NCBI GenBank assembly: GCA_018340805.1 | Contig: JACMZG010001914.1 | Location: 8,432,424 to 8,496,423 of the forward strand | From: Microvelia longipes | Lineage: Eukaryota > Arthropoda > Insecta > Hemiptera > Veliidae | Direction of reading: 5' to 3' | Length of the DNA stretch: 64,000 nucleotides | The notes under the pieces: generated by a model | The model's input: the letters and a program-made list of their open reading frames with translations, nothing else | What the model was told of the DNA's origin: nothing | The model's database searches: none | Part shown: piece after piece, positions 9,661-23,095 of the stretch | How positions within the stretch are numbered: position 1 is the stretch's first letter | How the letters are laid out: the number at the start of each line of letters is the position of its first letter | Program-made: the position numbers and the translations under genes

Positions 9661-10764
9661 AATTTCTAATAACTCGCCTTTTGTGTTTGATTGAAAAAAA
9701 TTTCTTTTAGTTTTTGCTTCTTTTTAATTCCTTTTAGTTTTGATTGTTTAATTCAAGGATTGGAGACATAAGGATATGCTTTTACTGTTTGCGTTACATA
9801 CAATACATTTTTGAATACCGCAGAGCCCCGAGTTTTTTAACTCTCTCCAATTTTTCCTATAAATTATAGTAGGTACACTGTGCCATTTTTTGATGCCCTC
9901 ATTCAGCTCGAAAATGTGCCAGTTTCAAAAGATCGAGTAAACATTCGTAAAAAGGCGGGGGGGGGGGGTGTGTTATGAGTTTTTATTATTCACGCTATTT
10001 CGGGGAACCAGCGCTAGTGTAGTAGTCTGTCAAAGGTAGAAGAAGAAGGATGTTGACAATCTTGCTGTATAGGGTTATATTATCTGTGTTTAAAGCCTCA
10101 CTCAGATGTTTTTTTTGTTATTAATCTCATAAACATATGATATGTAATCTCTGATTTTTTTCAAAATAAACTATCAAGGCTACCAACATTATTAACACAA
10201 ATACTAATTGAAACAAATGCTTTTTATTATTCTTGTTTACATGTATTTATATTAATTAAAGTTCGATAGTCAGAGGTAATAAATCGATATAAGGAGATAT
10301 CGAGATAATCGAGTTTTAATGTATTGACCATATTTGAATTCTTTAGTGGGTTTAATTATGAACGTGAGCTGTGAAGGCACCTTTAGTAATTATTTTATCT
10401 CTACAAGTTCAAACATAAAACGTGATATCTTAGTCGTTTGTTAATACATCATTGTATTATAATATCTTCAGAGTAAATTTCTTAAACTTAAATTAACCAA
10501 AAATTAAGCCCAATAAATAGATCTTGGTTTAGATTGTTATTCATTCATCGATAGCATACACAGCTAGCTGTGTTTAGATAACCTAACTGTTTCTTTCTGT
10601 TAACTGCTTTAGTCTGTAATTAGAAATGTTATTACTGAAGATCCTCTATCGGGTTGATTGTAAAACATCGAAAAATTAAACAAATTAACAGTATATAATT
10701 ACAGCAACTTTTATCAGAAGAAACAATGCGTTTTTAATACAATTTAAAAAATTAAAGTGCGATA
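9661..10764. other. AT-rich DNA, no gene seen
   Basis: A G-run (9956-9970) and AT-rich sequence only. Confidence 0.4.
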
Positions 10765-10905
10765 AGCTAATTGATTTATTATTACCCTAACACCTTACCA
10801 AGAAGGTTACAACTAGGTTTCACAGAGCCCCAAAGATGTTTTAAGCCTATTAGGATATTGATATGAGGAATGCTCCTTCTAGTAATATATCTCTATGGTT
10901 TTAAA
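10765..10905. repeat. RepD fragment
   Basis: Diverged copy of the family seen at 18.9-19.5 kb: cacagagccccaaagatgtt, then ctagtaatatatctctatgg. Confidence 0.6.
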
Positions 10906-11049
10906 ACACTTTCTGATCGAAACTCCATGTGAACTCCTACAATTTCTATGTAAACACAGAAACTACAATTTTACAAACATGTTGTTATAAGACTAGTAAA
11001 ATAATCCTAGACTCGAGTGAAACCTTACATTGATATAAACATAAACAGC

Positions 11050-11547
11050 AAAAATCGGGTACGGGGTTCCTCGGAACTTTTTATTATCACATCGGATTCG
11101 CTACGCTCATCCTCCATACTTCGGACTCGCTTCACTTGTCCTCAGAATGAACGATTCGCCAGATTTATACTGCAATAGGTCTTAGGACTCGTTTCGCTCT
11201 TCCTCAGATAGTAAATGCATCCGTTTCATTCCCAGCGCTAATCAGTACATTGACCACGCTCAATGTACTTTATACCAATAATGTACTTACTACCACGAAA
11301 CTTGTGGTACTTATTTATTGCGTAATGGTTTATACTTGTACCAAATTTCAACTCAATTGGATCATTTTCCGATTTTTTACAATTTTGTAAAAAAACGTCA
11401 CAAAAATAACATCAGCACGAGTCATTTGATAAAAATTAAACCAATGCTGATAATGACATGAAACTTAGCACATATGTCTTATACATTGATTTTTTGCAAA
11501 CATAATACTTTTCCTATATACCTACGGTATAAATGAGGAAAAGTAAA
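11050..11547 (+). repeat. RepA copy
   Basis: RepA starts aatc(a/g)ggtacggggtacctcgg and ends in a hairpin (acttttcctatatacc ... aggaaaagt). Its middle has gacgaacgaagcgagtcc-like direct repeats and a (CA)-rich stretch. No coding capacity is visible and its class is unknown. This copy is short. Confidence 0.7.
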
Positions 11548-11827
11548 ACCAATTTTTATCAAATATACTTACTTTATTAAATTAAAGTGAGTATCACCAA
11601 TACTTACTTACTTATTTAATAAAGTATAAAATTGATACTTTATTAAATTACATTAATATTTATTTTAATTAAATTTACTTAAGCCGCGCATAAGCCCAAG
11701 CTTTTGCGGCTTAAAAAAATATTTATTTTTTCTCCATCAATAAGTTAGATAGTTGCTCCAATAATAAAATTATTGTAAATAACTATTACACTAATTTATA
11801 TTAATTTGCATGTTTGTTTTTGTATTC

Positions 11828-11858
<31 letters not shown>

Positions 11859-12619
11859 ATGCTTGTACAATATTGTATTGGTTTACAAAACTTAAATACT
11901 ACAAACAAAGCATTTTAAAGCCTGGCCGTGGGCCGTCGCTGGAGTTGCTTTCATTATTTTGCACATAAATTAGAAAAACAATTTTCAATATCATAAATAA
12001 TCAATTAGAAATACATGCAAAATTTAATTATAAATAAAATAATTTTTTTTGTATTCTATAAACAAATGTATTTTATTAAAAAAATAATTCAATTCCTCTT
12101 CTTTATTTCTATTTCCTTTTTCTAATATTCTGCCTTATTCTATTTTTTAAGTAATTAGTCATTTTAAATTCTTATCTCAACAAGTTATAATTTATTCAAA
12201 GTTTGCCAACCTGCAAGGTGTAACTGCATCGAGCAAGGATGAATCCGCTACCATTTTTGGCAACTTGCAATTTAAATTCACTCCGTATAAATATATCATT
12301 AAAATTAATTACAACCATATCTCAGTGACGATAAATAGCCTACAATATTTCTTCATTACCTTATTCGTATTTTTTTATCTTTAATTATTTTATGTTACAT
12401 GTTTGTTTTTGTGTTTACCTTTTTAATTAATTATTATAAATTTTTTTTTATTAAGGAATACATTTAAAAAATAAGAAAGATAATTTATTTTTGTTTGTAT
12501 GCAATATATTTTATTTTTTAGCTTTATTATATTATTTGCAATATCTTTCGTTTTCTCGTTATGTTCATAAAAATATATTGTATCTATATATTGTAATTTA
12601 GTTATGTAATTCCTTTCTT
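11548..12619. other. AT-rich DNA with (ATT)n near 11826, no gene seen
   Basis: Short TTTATTAAATTA repeats at 11560-11660 and an (ATT)n run; nothing coding. Confidence 0.4.
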
Positions 12620-12623
12620 CCTA

Positions 12624-12624
<1 letters not shown>

Positions 12625-12714
<90 letters not shown>

Positions 12715-12735
12715 CATATATATATTTATATATAT

Positions 12736-12778
<43 letters not shown>

Positions 12779-12780
12779 TA
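12625..12780. repeat. (TA)n microsatellite
   Basis: About 155 bases of nearly pure TA. Confidence 0.95.
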
Positions 12781-14234
12781 AGTCATTCTGATGAGAACTC
12801 GCTAATACATTTTAAAATAATCGCTAAGGGATCACTGAAGCAATAGATGAGAAACTTATGCAATCTATGTCATGGTCATTGATGACTCAAAGTTTCGTCA
12901 CTCTCCCAAGATACTTCTTCAAGTTTTAATTGATCTAGTTGTTGCTAATTTATTATTTAGTAATAATCTTGAATGGAATGACTTGTTTGAATGACTTGAT
13001 GTTTTTAATTTTCCCCACTAATTACAGTAGTCTATAGAAAAAATATAGTGTTCACCCAAAAAATCCGAAATTGAAATTTCATCATAATCGTCTGTTTTAG
13101 GCACTTTGACCTTCTGAGCTACGACATTCTATTTGAGTGTACGACATCTAGTTGTGCTGCCCAGTATGATGACAGTTTATCAGACCGCAACCTATTTTTT
13201 CGTGAAAAAGACCAAAGAGGCTAAAATTTGAGAAAATGTACCCCTAAAAGTGACAGGTAAATTATCAAATTTTATTTTAATATTGGCCGTCATTTGAGAG
13301 TATGAGGTTTTGAATTACAAACTTTAAAGTTTTTAGATAGTGAGATCCTTCTAAATCCAAATAACTTATTAAAATATATTTTATGTAAAATTACAAAATA
13401 TTTATTGTAACTGCATTAATTAGCTGTAATCAAATCAAATAACCATATAGAGCAGTATTACCAATTAAAAATTGTAGTTTATTATTTACAGTTTTTATCA
13501 GGGTTGCGAAGCCGAAGTCGGCAATTTTTGAAGAAGTAGCGAAGTCGGCCCTTTTTTCATCGACTTCGACTCCTTAGTCCTTCAAAAATAAAAATAGTTA
13601 ATTTAAAACACTCTTTATATTACTCTACACTCATTAAGTAATTAGTTTATATTTATTTATAAATATTTACATCATATTTCGATTAATTATTTTATATTTA
13701 ATACTAATATTACATTATGTATAATTCGAATATAATTTTAATTTAGAAAATTAGAAATCAACAAAGAGTCGATGGGGCAAAAGAAAATTTCAGACTCCGG
13801 AGTCCGCAAAAAATTGCTTGACACTTGATTCTGGTTATTAATTAATTAATCCGCCTATTGTCTAATTTTTATTTTTTTTATTATTTTAATGTTATGTAGC
13901 ATTATTATAATTATTATTATTTATTTATTTATAACTTATTTTGTACACAAAGAAGTGTCAAGATTTGTTTTTTTTTAATTTTTTGAAAATATGATAACAA
14001 TTAATACAATTCATATTAATATTTCGTAAAATGTTAATAAAGTTTCTCACAGGAACTTTCTCTGCTAATATTTTAATAATTTTTCTATGATATAAAATAA
14101 AAACTTATTTTCACTGGACAAGTTTACGCACTGATAATTTATTGTGGATAATTAATAGAAATAATGATTTAAATTATTGCAATGGAAGTTTATGATTTAT
14201 TCATAGAAGTAATATACTGAACTTTAATACACTT
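12781..14234. other. No gene seen
   Basis: AT-rich. A small GC-richer patch at 13500-13590 has gaagtcgg repeats and could be an old dispersed repeat. Confidence 0.4.
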
Positions 14235-14890
14235 GAATGTAGGTTGTTGAATTGCTTAATAGCGAATTATCATCAGATAATTACGATTATGATGTTGTTG
14301 GCGAATTTTTTATTAGTAAATGATGCTTAGAAAGTTGTTTTGGCGAATGTTTTATCAGTAAATGATGCTTGAGGTTGTTTTGGCGATTTTTTCATGAGTA
14401 AATGACACTTATAAAACTGTTTTGGTAATTTTGTTTATCAGTAAATGACACTTTAAATCTGTTTTGGCAACTTTTTTTATCAGAAAATAAAGCTTATGAT
14501 GTTGATTTAGCGAATGTTCATGAGAAATTAACGCTTAAAAGGTTCTTTTAGCGAGTTTTTAGCAGCAAATGATTCTTATAAGGTCGTTCTAGCAAATTTA
14601 TATTAGATAATGACGGTTATGACGTTGTTTTAGCGAATTTTCAACAGCAAATGATACTTATTAAGTCGTTCTGGCTTATGACGTTGTTTTGGCGATTTTC
14701 GTTATCAGAAAATGATGCTTATAAGGTTGTTTTGGCAAATTTGTTACCACACCATAAAGCTAATGAGATCGTTTTAGCGAATTTTCAACAAAAAATAAAG
14801 CTTACAAGCTTGATTATGCGAATGTTCATTAGAAAATTACGATAAAAAGGTTCTTTAAGCGAATGTTTTAATCAGGAAATAAAGCCTATG
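14235..14890. repeat. Diverged tandem repeat, about 55-60 bp unit
   Basis: About ten units contain gttgttttggcgaattttt and cagtaaatgatgctta with many changes and indels. The frame at 14651-14845 comes from the repeat. Confidence 0.75.
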
Positions 14891-15039
14891 AGAGGATTCA
14901 GATGACTTTAGGGGGGAGGGGTGACCCGCATGTAGTTTTGCCTCCTATTTTTAAGTGATTAATTATTTTAATTGGAAACAAGTATGACCCTTCTCCTTGA
15001 ACTTAAATGTAACAATGTAGGAAAAGCAGACGACACAAT

Positions 15040-15185
15040 TTTTTTTATAATCTTAACTTACTCTTAGAGGAGTTTTCAATGAGGTTACACTGGGCCTATA
15101 AGAGTCCTAAAATGATGTTTCGGGCCTCTCAATGTATTGAGATAGGCTATGCCCCTCTTGCAATTGATCTCTATGCATTTAGCCA
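15040..15185. repeat. RepD fragment
   Basis: Shows cttactcttagaggagtttt, then ataggctatgcccctctt and atctctatgc, as in the 19-kb copies. Confidence 0.65.
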
Positions 15186-15549
15186 TAAAGGCACTTTTAA
15201 CTACGTATTCTAGGCCATTGCTGCAACTGCATAAAATCCCATAAATAGCTGGTTGGAAATTATTGCAATTATGGTTGTACTAAAACTGTGCGAAATATAT
15301 TGTTAAGATTATAACTATACGCAGACTAATCTATTTTACTGGATAAGTTATGAGAAGCGATATTTCTCTAACTTCCTACAGGTAAGAACTGACTAATTAA
15401 TCTTTGTAACCTGTTCTCTTAGTTATAAAATATAATCATTTTTCGTTAGGACCCTTGTAAATAGTTTATTTTTTTTTAATTTCCAAAGATTTTTATTTAT
15501 TGCCTTTTTAAGTTTTAATAAATAGTTAATTAAACTTTTTAATTTAACT

Positions 15550-16195
15550 TTTATATTTCTTATCCTTATTTATACCGTAGGTGAATAGGGAAGATATTGC
15601 GTATGCGAAAAATCTGAGACTGGGAAATTACCTGAATTGTCTGTTTGAGGTGTTTTTAAGACCTCTTGAGTGGTTTTTTATAAAGTTATCTGTCTGTGTG
15701 TGTGTGTGTTTTTATGTTATTATCGTAGCTCCCAGCTTATTTATACTACAGAGTTGAAACAAAGTAAAGAAATTAATCTTTTAAAAATAACTTTTATTTG
15801 CCGTCATTAACTGGAAATAATTACTCACCAAAAATTAAAAAATATATAAATATAACGTCAAAAAAATTCGGCACGCATGTAGGTCAGTATATGTTCCGTG
15901 TTTAATTTATTTTCAGCGTTATTTAATTTTTATGGAATTACTCATATATTTTTTTAGACGTAGTACGGTATAAATTTGGCGATTTTTACATTCTGAAGAT
16001 GAGGGTATTGAATCCGATCAGTCGAGATTGGCGATACGATTGGTAATCCGATTGGCGATACGATTGGTAATCCGATTGGCGATACGATTGGTAGTCCGAT
16101 TGGCGATACGATTGGTAATCCGATTGGCAATACGATTGGTAATCCAATTGGCAATACGATTGGCGAAATGTTTGGAGGTACCCCGTACCCGATTC
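15550..16195 (-). repeat. RepA copy with internal minisatellite
   Basis: The tail hairpin (cttatttataccgtaggtg) is at the left and the gaggtaccccgtacccgatt head at the right, so the copy is reversed. A tandem array has grown near the head end. Confidence 0.7.
16030..16165. repeat. 24-bp minisatellite in RepA
   Basis: Units of gattggcgatac plus gattggtaatcc, about 5-6 copies. The frames read across it on both strands are artefacts. Confidence 0.85.
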
Positions 16196-16971
16196 TTTAT
16201 TTACTATATCCTTTACCAGTATTTTCTAAACTCATTAAAACTTAAACTAAATTAGAGGCCACGCCTGGTTTTATTGCTATTCTTAATAAACCTTAACTTA
16301 AACAATGAAACAAATAAAACTTATTTAAATAAATCTCTAATTTAAGTTCTTTAGATGTCCTTAAAAATTAATACTATGACTTTATTATTAAACTTTAAAT
16401 TACTTTATTGTTATTACAGCTTTAAATCGTTATTAAGGACAGGACTTAGAATTAGTCGCGACACCAAGTGCAAATATTTAATTAAATAAAGAATGTTACT
16501 TAAATCATAAATAGATTAAGTTTGAATAATACTTTAGAATGATAGAGTAATTTAAGTAATAAAATCTAACGACATAAATAAGTACATAAGACATATAAAA
16601 ATATTTAATAACAATAATAAGTTTCCAATATTCATTATATCAAGGGATTATTGTATTAAAATTAAATTATAAAAAATAACAATAAATATAAATATAAACA
16701 AGCTCTAATAATGGAGCTAGGCTACCACAATTCCCTGGCTTATTTAATAAAATGTGTAAGACTGAAATTTAAAAAAACATTTCTTACAAAGCGGCCTACT
16801 TTCATGGATTAAATATCATAAAATTGCGCTAGCCGTGATGTGGTATGTGGTTGATGTCTAAATGGCATTTTTAGGTAGTAATAAAAATATTTGTTAGCAA
16901 AAACAGGTCAATATAAATTAAATGAGCTTATGACGTTGGTTTTGGTGGGGGGAATCACTGAGCTAGTTTAT

Positions 16972-17019
16972 ACATATACATACACACACACACACACACA
17001 CACTTACACACACACACAC

Positions 17020-17065
<46 letters not shown>

Positions 17066-17066
17066 A

Positions 17067-17104
<38 letters not shown>
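16972..17104. repeat. (CA)n-(TA)n-(TG)n compound microsatellite
   Basis: (CA) 16975-17020, (TA) 17022-17066, (TG) 17070-17105. Confidence 0.95.
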
Positions 17105-17109
<5 letters not shown>

Positions 17110-17139
17110 CTCTTGGCAGAGAGTAAAACTGTTGAATTT

Positions 17140-17530
17140 TAGTGGGTACCGGGCCATATGGGTGTCGTGGGTAATGAGGAAGCAGAAACCTTATTCATTG
17201 GACCAGAACCTTTCCTTCCCCTCTCAGCAACACATGCTCAAACACTCTTAGATAGTTGGTTAATAAACACTTTAAAACTTAACTGGCATGCCTTTGCTGG
17301 TTGCAGACATGCAAAAATGTTCATTACTGGGCCAATTGTAAAAAATACAAATTTTCTAATTAACCTCAGCAAGCCTTGCCTTAGGAACCTAGTTAGTGTT
17401 CTGAGCGGTCACTGTAGATCAAATAAACATCTTAATACTTTTGGCATAATCTCAGAGGCTAACTACCCAATGTGTACCCATTATGAGGAGACAGCCTTTC
17501 ACCTGCTTGCAGAGTGTGAGACTTTCTATA
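17140..17530 (+). pseudogene. Non-LTR retrotransposon fragment: end of RNase H and C-terminal domain
   Basis: The frame opens WVPGHMGVVGNEEAE, the last motif of retroelement RNase H, and continues to LSGHCRSNKHLNTFGI and CTHYEETAFHLLAECE. That is the His/Cys-bearing tail typical of Jockey/R1/I-group elements. An in-frame stop lies just upstream and a (TA)n tract cuts it at 17528, so only about 130 codons remain. It is a dead 3' fragment; the exact clade cannot be told. Confidence 0.8.
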
Positions 17531-17537
17531 TATATAT

Positions 17538-17612
<75 letters not shown>
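17528..17612. repeat. (TA)n microsatellite
   Basis: Pure TA apart from two interruptions. Confidence 0.95.
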
Positions 17613-17613
<1 letters not shown>

Positions 17614-17702
17614 TGTGTGTTTGTATGTACGAATGTTTGGTTCCCAGACGTGTTTATAGGATACGATAACTTTCCTATATTCGCTTTCTTGATCAAAATA
17701 TA

Positions 17703-18879
17703 ACTTGGTACAAAAATCAACCTCACTAATTTCTAATCCCTATTGTTTATAAAATATGTGTAACGTCATTAACTATGCACTTTTAAACTAGTAAATAAAC
17801 TTCTTTGATTTATACACCGTCTGAAGATAAAGTAATAAAGCTCATAGAAAGGTAACGTGTGCAAACAAAACAAGCTGGCAAGTGTAAAATTGAATTAGGC
17901 TTGCAAAGTTCTTATTTTAAAATATTCTGGAGAGGTGGTCCGCAAGCTGTTACATTTTTCTTTGAAATCCGTGCTGTCTTGATTATTAATTCAACACTTG
18001 TTTATGTTTTCGGTATTTGCTTTATAACCTGAGCAAGTAGCTTCAACAGTTTATTTCATTTTTCTAAATATCCAAAAAAATCGCGAAAAATTTAAATACT
18101 AAAATCAAATAGTGGTGGTATCTAAAACGAATTGTCTAATTTTTTTGCTAATAGCAATGCTTCTATTTTTCGAGAGATTGGAAAGAAATGCCATTGGTCA
18201 TTGTATAATAAAAATAATCAAATAATGGACAAAGTTGTCAACCACTTGTTGCTTTTATCTTTGGCTTTAAACAGCAAACAACTAATAAAAATATACAAAC
18301 CAATCTTTTTAATGCAAATTAATCTCTTAGCAACAAATTAAATAAAAAAAAACAAGAAGAAGGTCAGATATGCAATCTTCACAATGACTTAATTAGTTTA
18401 TAATTAATACACTTTTAAAAATAATAAAAGTGCCAAGTGTTTTGATAAAGGTGCCAAGTTTCATCTTATAACCTTGACATAGAAATAGAGGGTGGTACCC
18501 CTGCAACACCTGTTTTTGGAAGCTAAATAGTTGACATTGAAATATAAACGGTTTTTTCGCATTAATTTAATACGTGGTACAATTTAGCCATTAAGTTATT
18601 GTTCATTTAAATTGATCAAAACCATTAATATCTTTCTATAGTTAAAATGATAATGTTTAAGGTGATTAATGTTTAAGTGAATTTTATGATTAATGATACT
18701 TTGAAAGTTAAGTCGTTGCGTCAAAATATTTTAAACATTTTTAAAGTAATAGTAAAAATAAATAGTCCATTTTTTCTGTAAAGAATTTCGCTACAATGCA
18801 AATTTTAACAAATAAAATGTGTAAACAAATCACGTTTTTTACTAATACGTAAGAAAATTCTAGTATTGTGGCAGCGTAG
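17703..18879. other. AT-rich DNA, no gene seen
   Basis: Only short chance frames. Confidence 0.4.
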
Positions 18880-19530
18880 ATATATTATTACTAGAGAGGC
18901 CCTATAGGTTAAATTTTGAAACATCGATAAAGTAACCTGAACACCTTCGCTTATAAAATAATTAAATAGTGAGTACTAAATTACAATAACTTATATAGTA
19001 GAACGTTATAAATACAACTCAAAACACAAAAATTGTGCTGGAAGCCGAAATCAACTGATTTATTATAATTTTAACTCACTCTCGAAGGAGATTTTATTTA
19101 GGTTACACAGAGCCCTTGACCGCCCCGAAAAGATGTTTCAGGCTTCTCAATGTATTCAGATAGGCTATGACCCCTCTAGTAACATATCTCTATGCGTGGC
19201 AGCATAGAGATAGATTACTAGAGTCTCTAAAGGTTAAATTTTGAAACCCCAACAAAGTAACCTGACACCTTCGCTTAGGAATAGAATGAAATAATAAAAA
19301 TAAATTGCAATAACTTATACAGTAGAATGTTAAAAATACAAATCAAAACACAAACCATATTTGGGGAAGCCGAAAACAATTGATTTATTATAACCTTAAC
19401 TCACTCTTGGAGGAGGTTTCCATGATGTTACACAGAGCCCCTGAGAGCCCCAAAAAGATGTTTCAGGCCTCTTAATGTATTTAGATAGGCTATGTCCCCT
19501 CTAGTAACACATCTCTATGCGTGGCAGTAT
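18880..19530. repeat. RepD, two tandem copies
   Basis: Two ~330-bp units meet near 19200, joined by a short palindrome (ctctatgcgtggcagcatag). Both contain aaggttaaattttgaaac, cacagagccc and aagatgtttcaggc. Relatives are at 10.8, 15.1 and 35.9 kb. The unit has no coding frame. Confidence 0.8.
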
Positions 19531-19691
19531 ACCACTTACGTAAATTAGTAATATGACAAACTGATATAAGACAACAACCTTGTGGGTGCGTAGTGGCCAA
19601 AGCGCCAACGCTGCATTAAGCCCAAGAGGCAAAATACCTTTTGTTTTGAAAGTAACGAAGAAAAGAGTCACTCCACAAAACTATAAATTTA

Positions 19692-19732
19692 TTCAAAGCG
19701 CTTTCAACTTACATGAGGTCATCATCAGTGCC
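19692..19732 (-). ncRNA. Hammerhead ribozyme motif
   Basis: Minus strand: GGCA, CTGATGA, extra T, stem II GACCT/AGTT (weak), GAAA, zero-loop stem III AGCGCT, then T (CTT triplet). Stem I pairs over only two or three bases in this copy. Confidence 0.5.
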
Positions 19733-20090
19733 AGAGATAATTAAAAAGTCTATCACGGCTCACCGACATTGAGTTGAAAAAGAAGAGGAAGAATATTACT
19801 AATTCTATTGAATTTTTACGTATATAATGTCTTTCTTTTAGCTTTTTGTCGCTGCCAACTCTTGCAGCGTGCTTCTTATTACTTAATCTTTTACTGAAAT
19901 ACTAATTACTTTTGTAACTCTTTTATTACTCATTATTACAATTACTTAATTACACATTATTACTTCATTACGTAAAAGAATTAAAGTAACAGCTTAGAAC
20001 TATGCAACTAAACTAAAATATAAAATTGTGTGACAGATAAACATATATCTGTCATCACGACAGTGACACTGTTTTCTTTTAATTATCTCT

Positions 20091-20132
20091 GGCACTGATG
20101 ATGGCCTCATGTAGGTCGAAAGCGCTTTGAAT
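20091..20132 (+). ncRNA. Hammerhead ribozyme motif
   Basis: GGCA 20091-20094, CTGATGA 20095-20101, extra T, stem II GGCCT/AGGTC, GAAA 20118-20121, stem III AGCGCT 20121-20126, predicted cleavage after T20127. Stem I is weak (GGCA with TGAA); in sister copies the partner is TGCCA. Confidence 0.55.
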
Positions 20133-20879
20133 AAATTTATAGTTTTGTGGAGAGACTCTTCGTTCCTTTCATATTCAAAATCATACACCTTTTGTTTTAT
20201 TATTTAATATGGAAACACATTATTTCTAGTGAGATAGAATGTATGGAGACCAGTTATACATCCAATCTTTTTTAAAATTAAGATTCAGCGAATTATTATC
20301 TAATCAACTATAGGAATTTTTGTTTGTTTTTAAAGTTGTTGGTAATATTATTATCAGACAGCTTGGCGAGCACGATGTAAACAATTTCCATCTATTATAT
20401 TTGACATTTTAACGTTGTGTGATTATGTATTATTTCTTTGTATTATTATATTTTTATTCGGGAAATGAAAAAAAAATGTTAAATGTATGTGAAGAAAGTT
20501 TGAAGGATAAAGTGTTTAAACTTTACTTTTCTTTTTAAATAATTTTATGTTGTGTGATTTCTCAAATTAATTCCCTCACGAAGTTCTGACAAACTCAATT
20601 CTTTAGAACCTCAATTTCATGTATAAGGAAGAACTAGCGCTACCTAGTAGAGAACTTTAAAACTAAGAATATTGAGTGTTTTATTTAGACATAACATAAC
20701 ACAATATTTTACGCAATATACCTATCTAATGTTTAATTAAAGACATTGGTGCTGTTTAGGAATAAATTAATGGTGCAATATACTGTCACTAATTAATAAT
20801 TTAATAATATTTTTTGGTGTATTTTTATAAACCATAAGTTTCAAGCTTACAAAATCCAAAAAACTCATGGGTGTCAAAA

Positions 20880-21225
20880 TAGGAGCCATGTCTAGCGTAA
20901 AAAGTTGTGACCCTTTTTACGCATTGATAATTGGATAAGCTAAGTAAAAAGTTCCTAATTATGCTTGTAAATATACGAGGTCTTGGCGGTTTTACTTTGT
21001 GACTTGGCTATTACGCTGCGCACACAGAAGGACATGTATGTATTTTACGTGCGCATACATGTCTACTCTCTATACTAGACCTATAGTGCCACATTACCTC
21101 AAGCTGCATAGTGGCCAAGTCACAAAGTTAAACCTTTAAGACTTGGCATATTTACAAGCATAGTGTTGACTTAGCTTATCCAATGTTCTCACAAATTTTT
21201 ACGCTAGACTCGGCTCCTTTTTTTA
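20880..21225. repeat. Foldback element
   Basis: The arms 20880-21006 and 21113-21225 are inverted: ggagccatgtctagcgtaaa against tacgctagactcggctcc, and ttactttgtgacttggc against gccaagtcacaaagtta. No coding frame. Confidence 0.8.
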
Positions 21226-21562
21226 CACGTATGTGTTTTTCTTGAGATATAAACTTGCCTTAAAATAACATAAAAATTCGTTATTATTTAACCCCTCCCA
21301 CTTAGGTGGTTTATGAACTACTAACTCTAACAAAAATATTCCTTATTTTAATTGCTTCCCTATTTTAATTACCTACTTTAAAAATAAAAAAAAATGGGTT
21401 ATCAAAAGAACAACACATATATTAAATAAACAATAGGGTTGAATACATTCGCAAGATAGATTTTCAAACCAAGTTTCATTTTGATCCTAGAATGCATTCA
21501 AAAGATATCATGTCCAATAAAAACGACTAGGAACAAAATCTCGTACTTTCATTTACATACAC

Positions 21563-21628
21563 AACACACACACACACACAACACACACACACACAACACA
21601 CACAAACACACACACACACACACACACA

Positions 21629-21669
<41 letters not shown>

Positions 21670-21680
21670 TAAATATATAA
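21563..21680. repeat. (CA)n-(TA)n microsatellite
   Basis: Interrupted CA run followed by TA run. Confidence 0.95.
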
Positions 21681-22559
21681 TATTTATTTAAATATAAAAA
21701 AGTAACCTTTAAGACACTTTTAATGCGGACATAATAACGAGAAATCAATTATTTATTAATCGATACATCGCGAAGCATTTTGAAACAATTTATTGATATT
21801 TCTTGAAGCATATAACAATTTTGAAAAGTGCTCAAAGGCTCCATGTAAATTTTGTCGGGCTGTTTCTCAGCCAGTATTGCCACCGGACCGTGCCCTAGTA
21901 CGGTAGTAATTTAATTATTTATTAATTAATTTTATTTAATAAACATGCTTTTACAGAGATTACATTATTTTTTTATTAAATGTTTTTATTGTTGATTTCT
22001 TCAAATAAAAGTTTATAGACACCTTGTTATTTGGTCAGAGCAATAAACGTGTTAGTTAAAGTAATATCGATATAAATGCAATGATTGCTTTAAGAAAACG
22101 TTAGTTAAAGTTAAATGTATCTATATGCTATGATCTTGTAGGGACTTGATTTTATAATAAACTTTATGTTTATAAGAAAGATCAAGGATTTAATCAAAAC
22201 TAAATAAAAATAAATATTTCATGTATTTTACAATAAAATTGTAGTTCAGAGGTAATTTGATGTAGAAATTTAATAAAACTTGTGAGATGATACGATCAAG
22301 GCTAGGGTACTGATCTTATAGATTTCGATCAAGGATCTGTAGAGAATGATTATTAAAATACGTCGAATTCATATAGAACATAGTATTGTCGTATTTTAAA
22401 GGGAATTTTCTCCGAGGTTTATATCCCATTAGTGCATTAAAGGCTTAAAGCCCTAAAAATTTATTTAAAATAGGTTACATTTTAACATCTTGTAAACGAA
22501 TTTTTTGACTCTTAGTGACTCGATCTATTCACATTTTGTTACTACCGACATATTACGAC
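21681..22559. other. AT-rich DNA, no gene seen
   Basis: Nothing recognisable. Confidence 0.4.
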
Positions 22560-23095
22560 ATCTTGTGACCGAATCATTTTACTTCTTAAGACAGAATCAT
22601 TTGACATGATGTGACCATACTATATGGAATCTTGTGACAAAATCATTTGTCATCATGTGACCATATCATATGGAATCTTGTGACAAAACCATTCGACATC
22701 ATGTGACCATATCACATGAAATCATGTGACAAAATCATTCGACATCATGTGACCATATCATATGAAATCTTGTGACAAAATCATTTGACAACGGGTGACC
22801 GTATCATATAGAATCATGTGACAAAATCATTTGACATCATGTGACCATATCATATGGAATCTTTGACAAATCATTCGACATCATGTGACATATCATATGA
22901 AATCTTGTGACAAAATCATTTGACATCATGCGACCATATCACATGGAATCTTGTGACAAAATCATTCGACATCATGTGACCATATCATACGGAATCTTGA
23001 GACAAAATCATTCGACATCGTGTGACCAAATCATTTGACATCTTGAGACATAACCAATCGACATCTTGTGACCGATTCACTTGACATCATGTCAC
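22560..23095. repeat. 46-bp satellite built of two 23-bp halves
   Basis: Units read gacatcatgtgaccatatca... then gaaatcttgtgacaaaatca.... The halves are related to each other (gacatcNtGTGAC / aaatcttGTGAC), so a 23-mer was duplicated before amplification. There are about eleven units with point changes. Confidence 0.85.

Larger units (their letters stand above)
19648..20186. mobile_element. Palindromic hammerhead element, GCGC family, 12-bp target duplication
   Basis: The direct repeat accttttgtttt is at 19636-19647 and 20187-20198. Inverted arms (about 19660-19745 and 20075-20165) flank a ~330-bp AT-rich spacer. Each arm holds a hammerhead core next to agcgctttgaataaattta. It encodes no protein. 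Confidence 0.8.

Noticed and set aside
12598..12786. Ile/Tyr ORFs over TA tracts (also 17.5, 32.2, 38.1, 41.0, 52.3, 54.0 kb)
   Set aside because: (TA)n is open in two frames on both strands; no coding meaning.
22560..23095. CRISPR-like array
   Set aside because: Units are contiguous with no unique spacers; it is a satellite in eukaryotic DNA.
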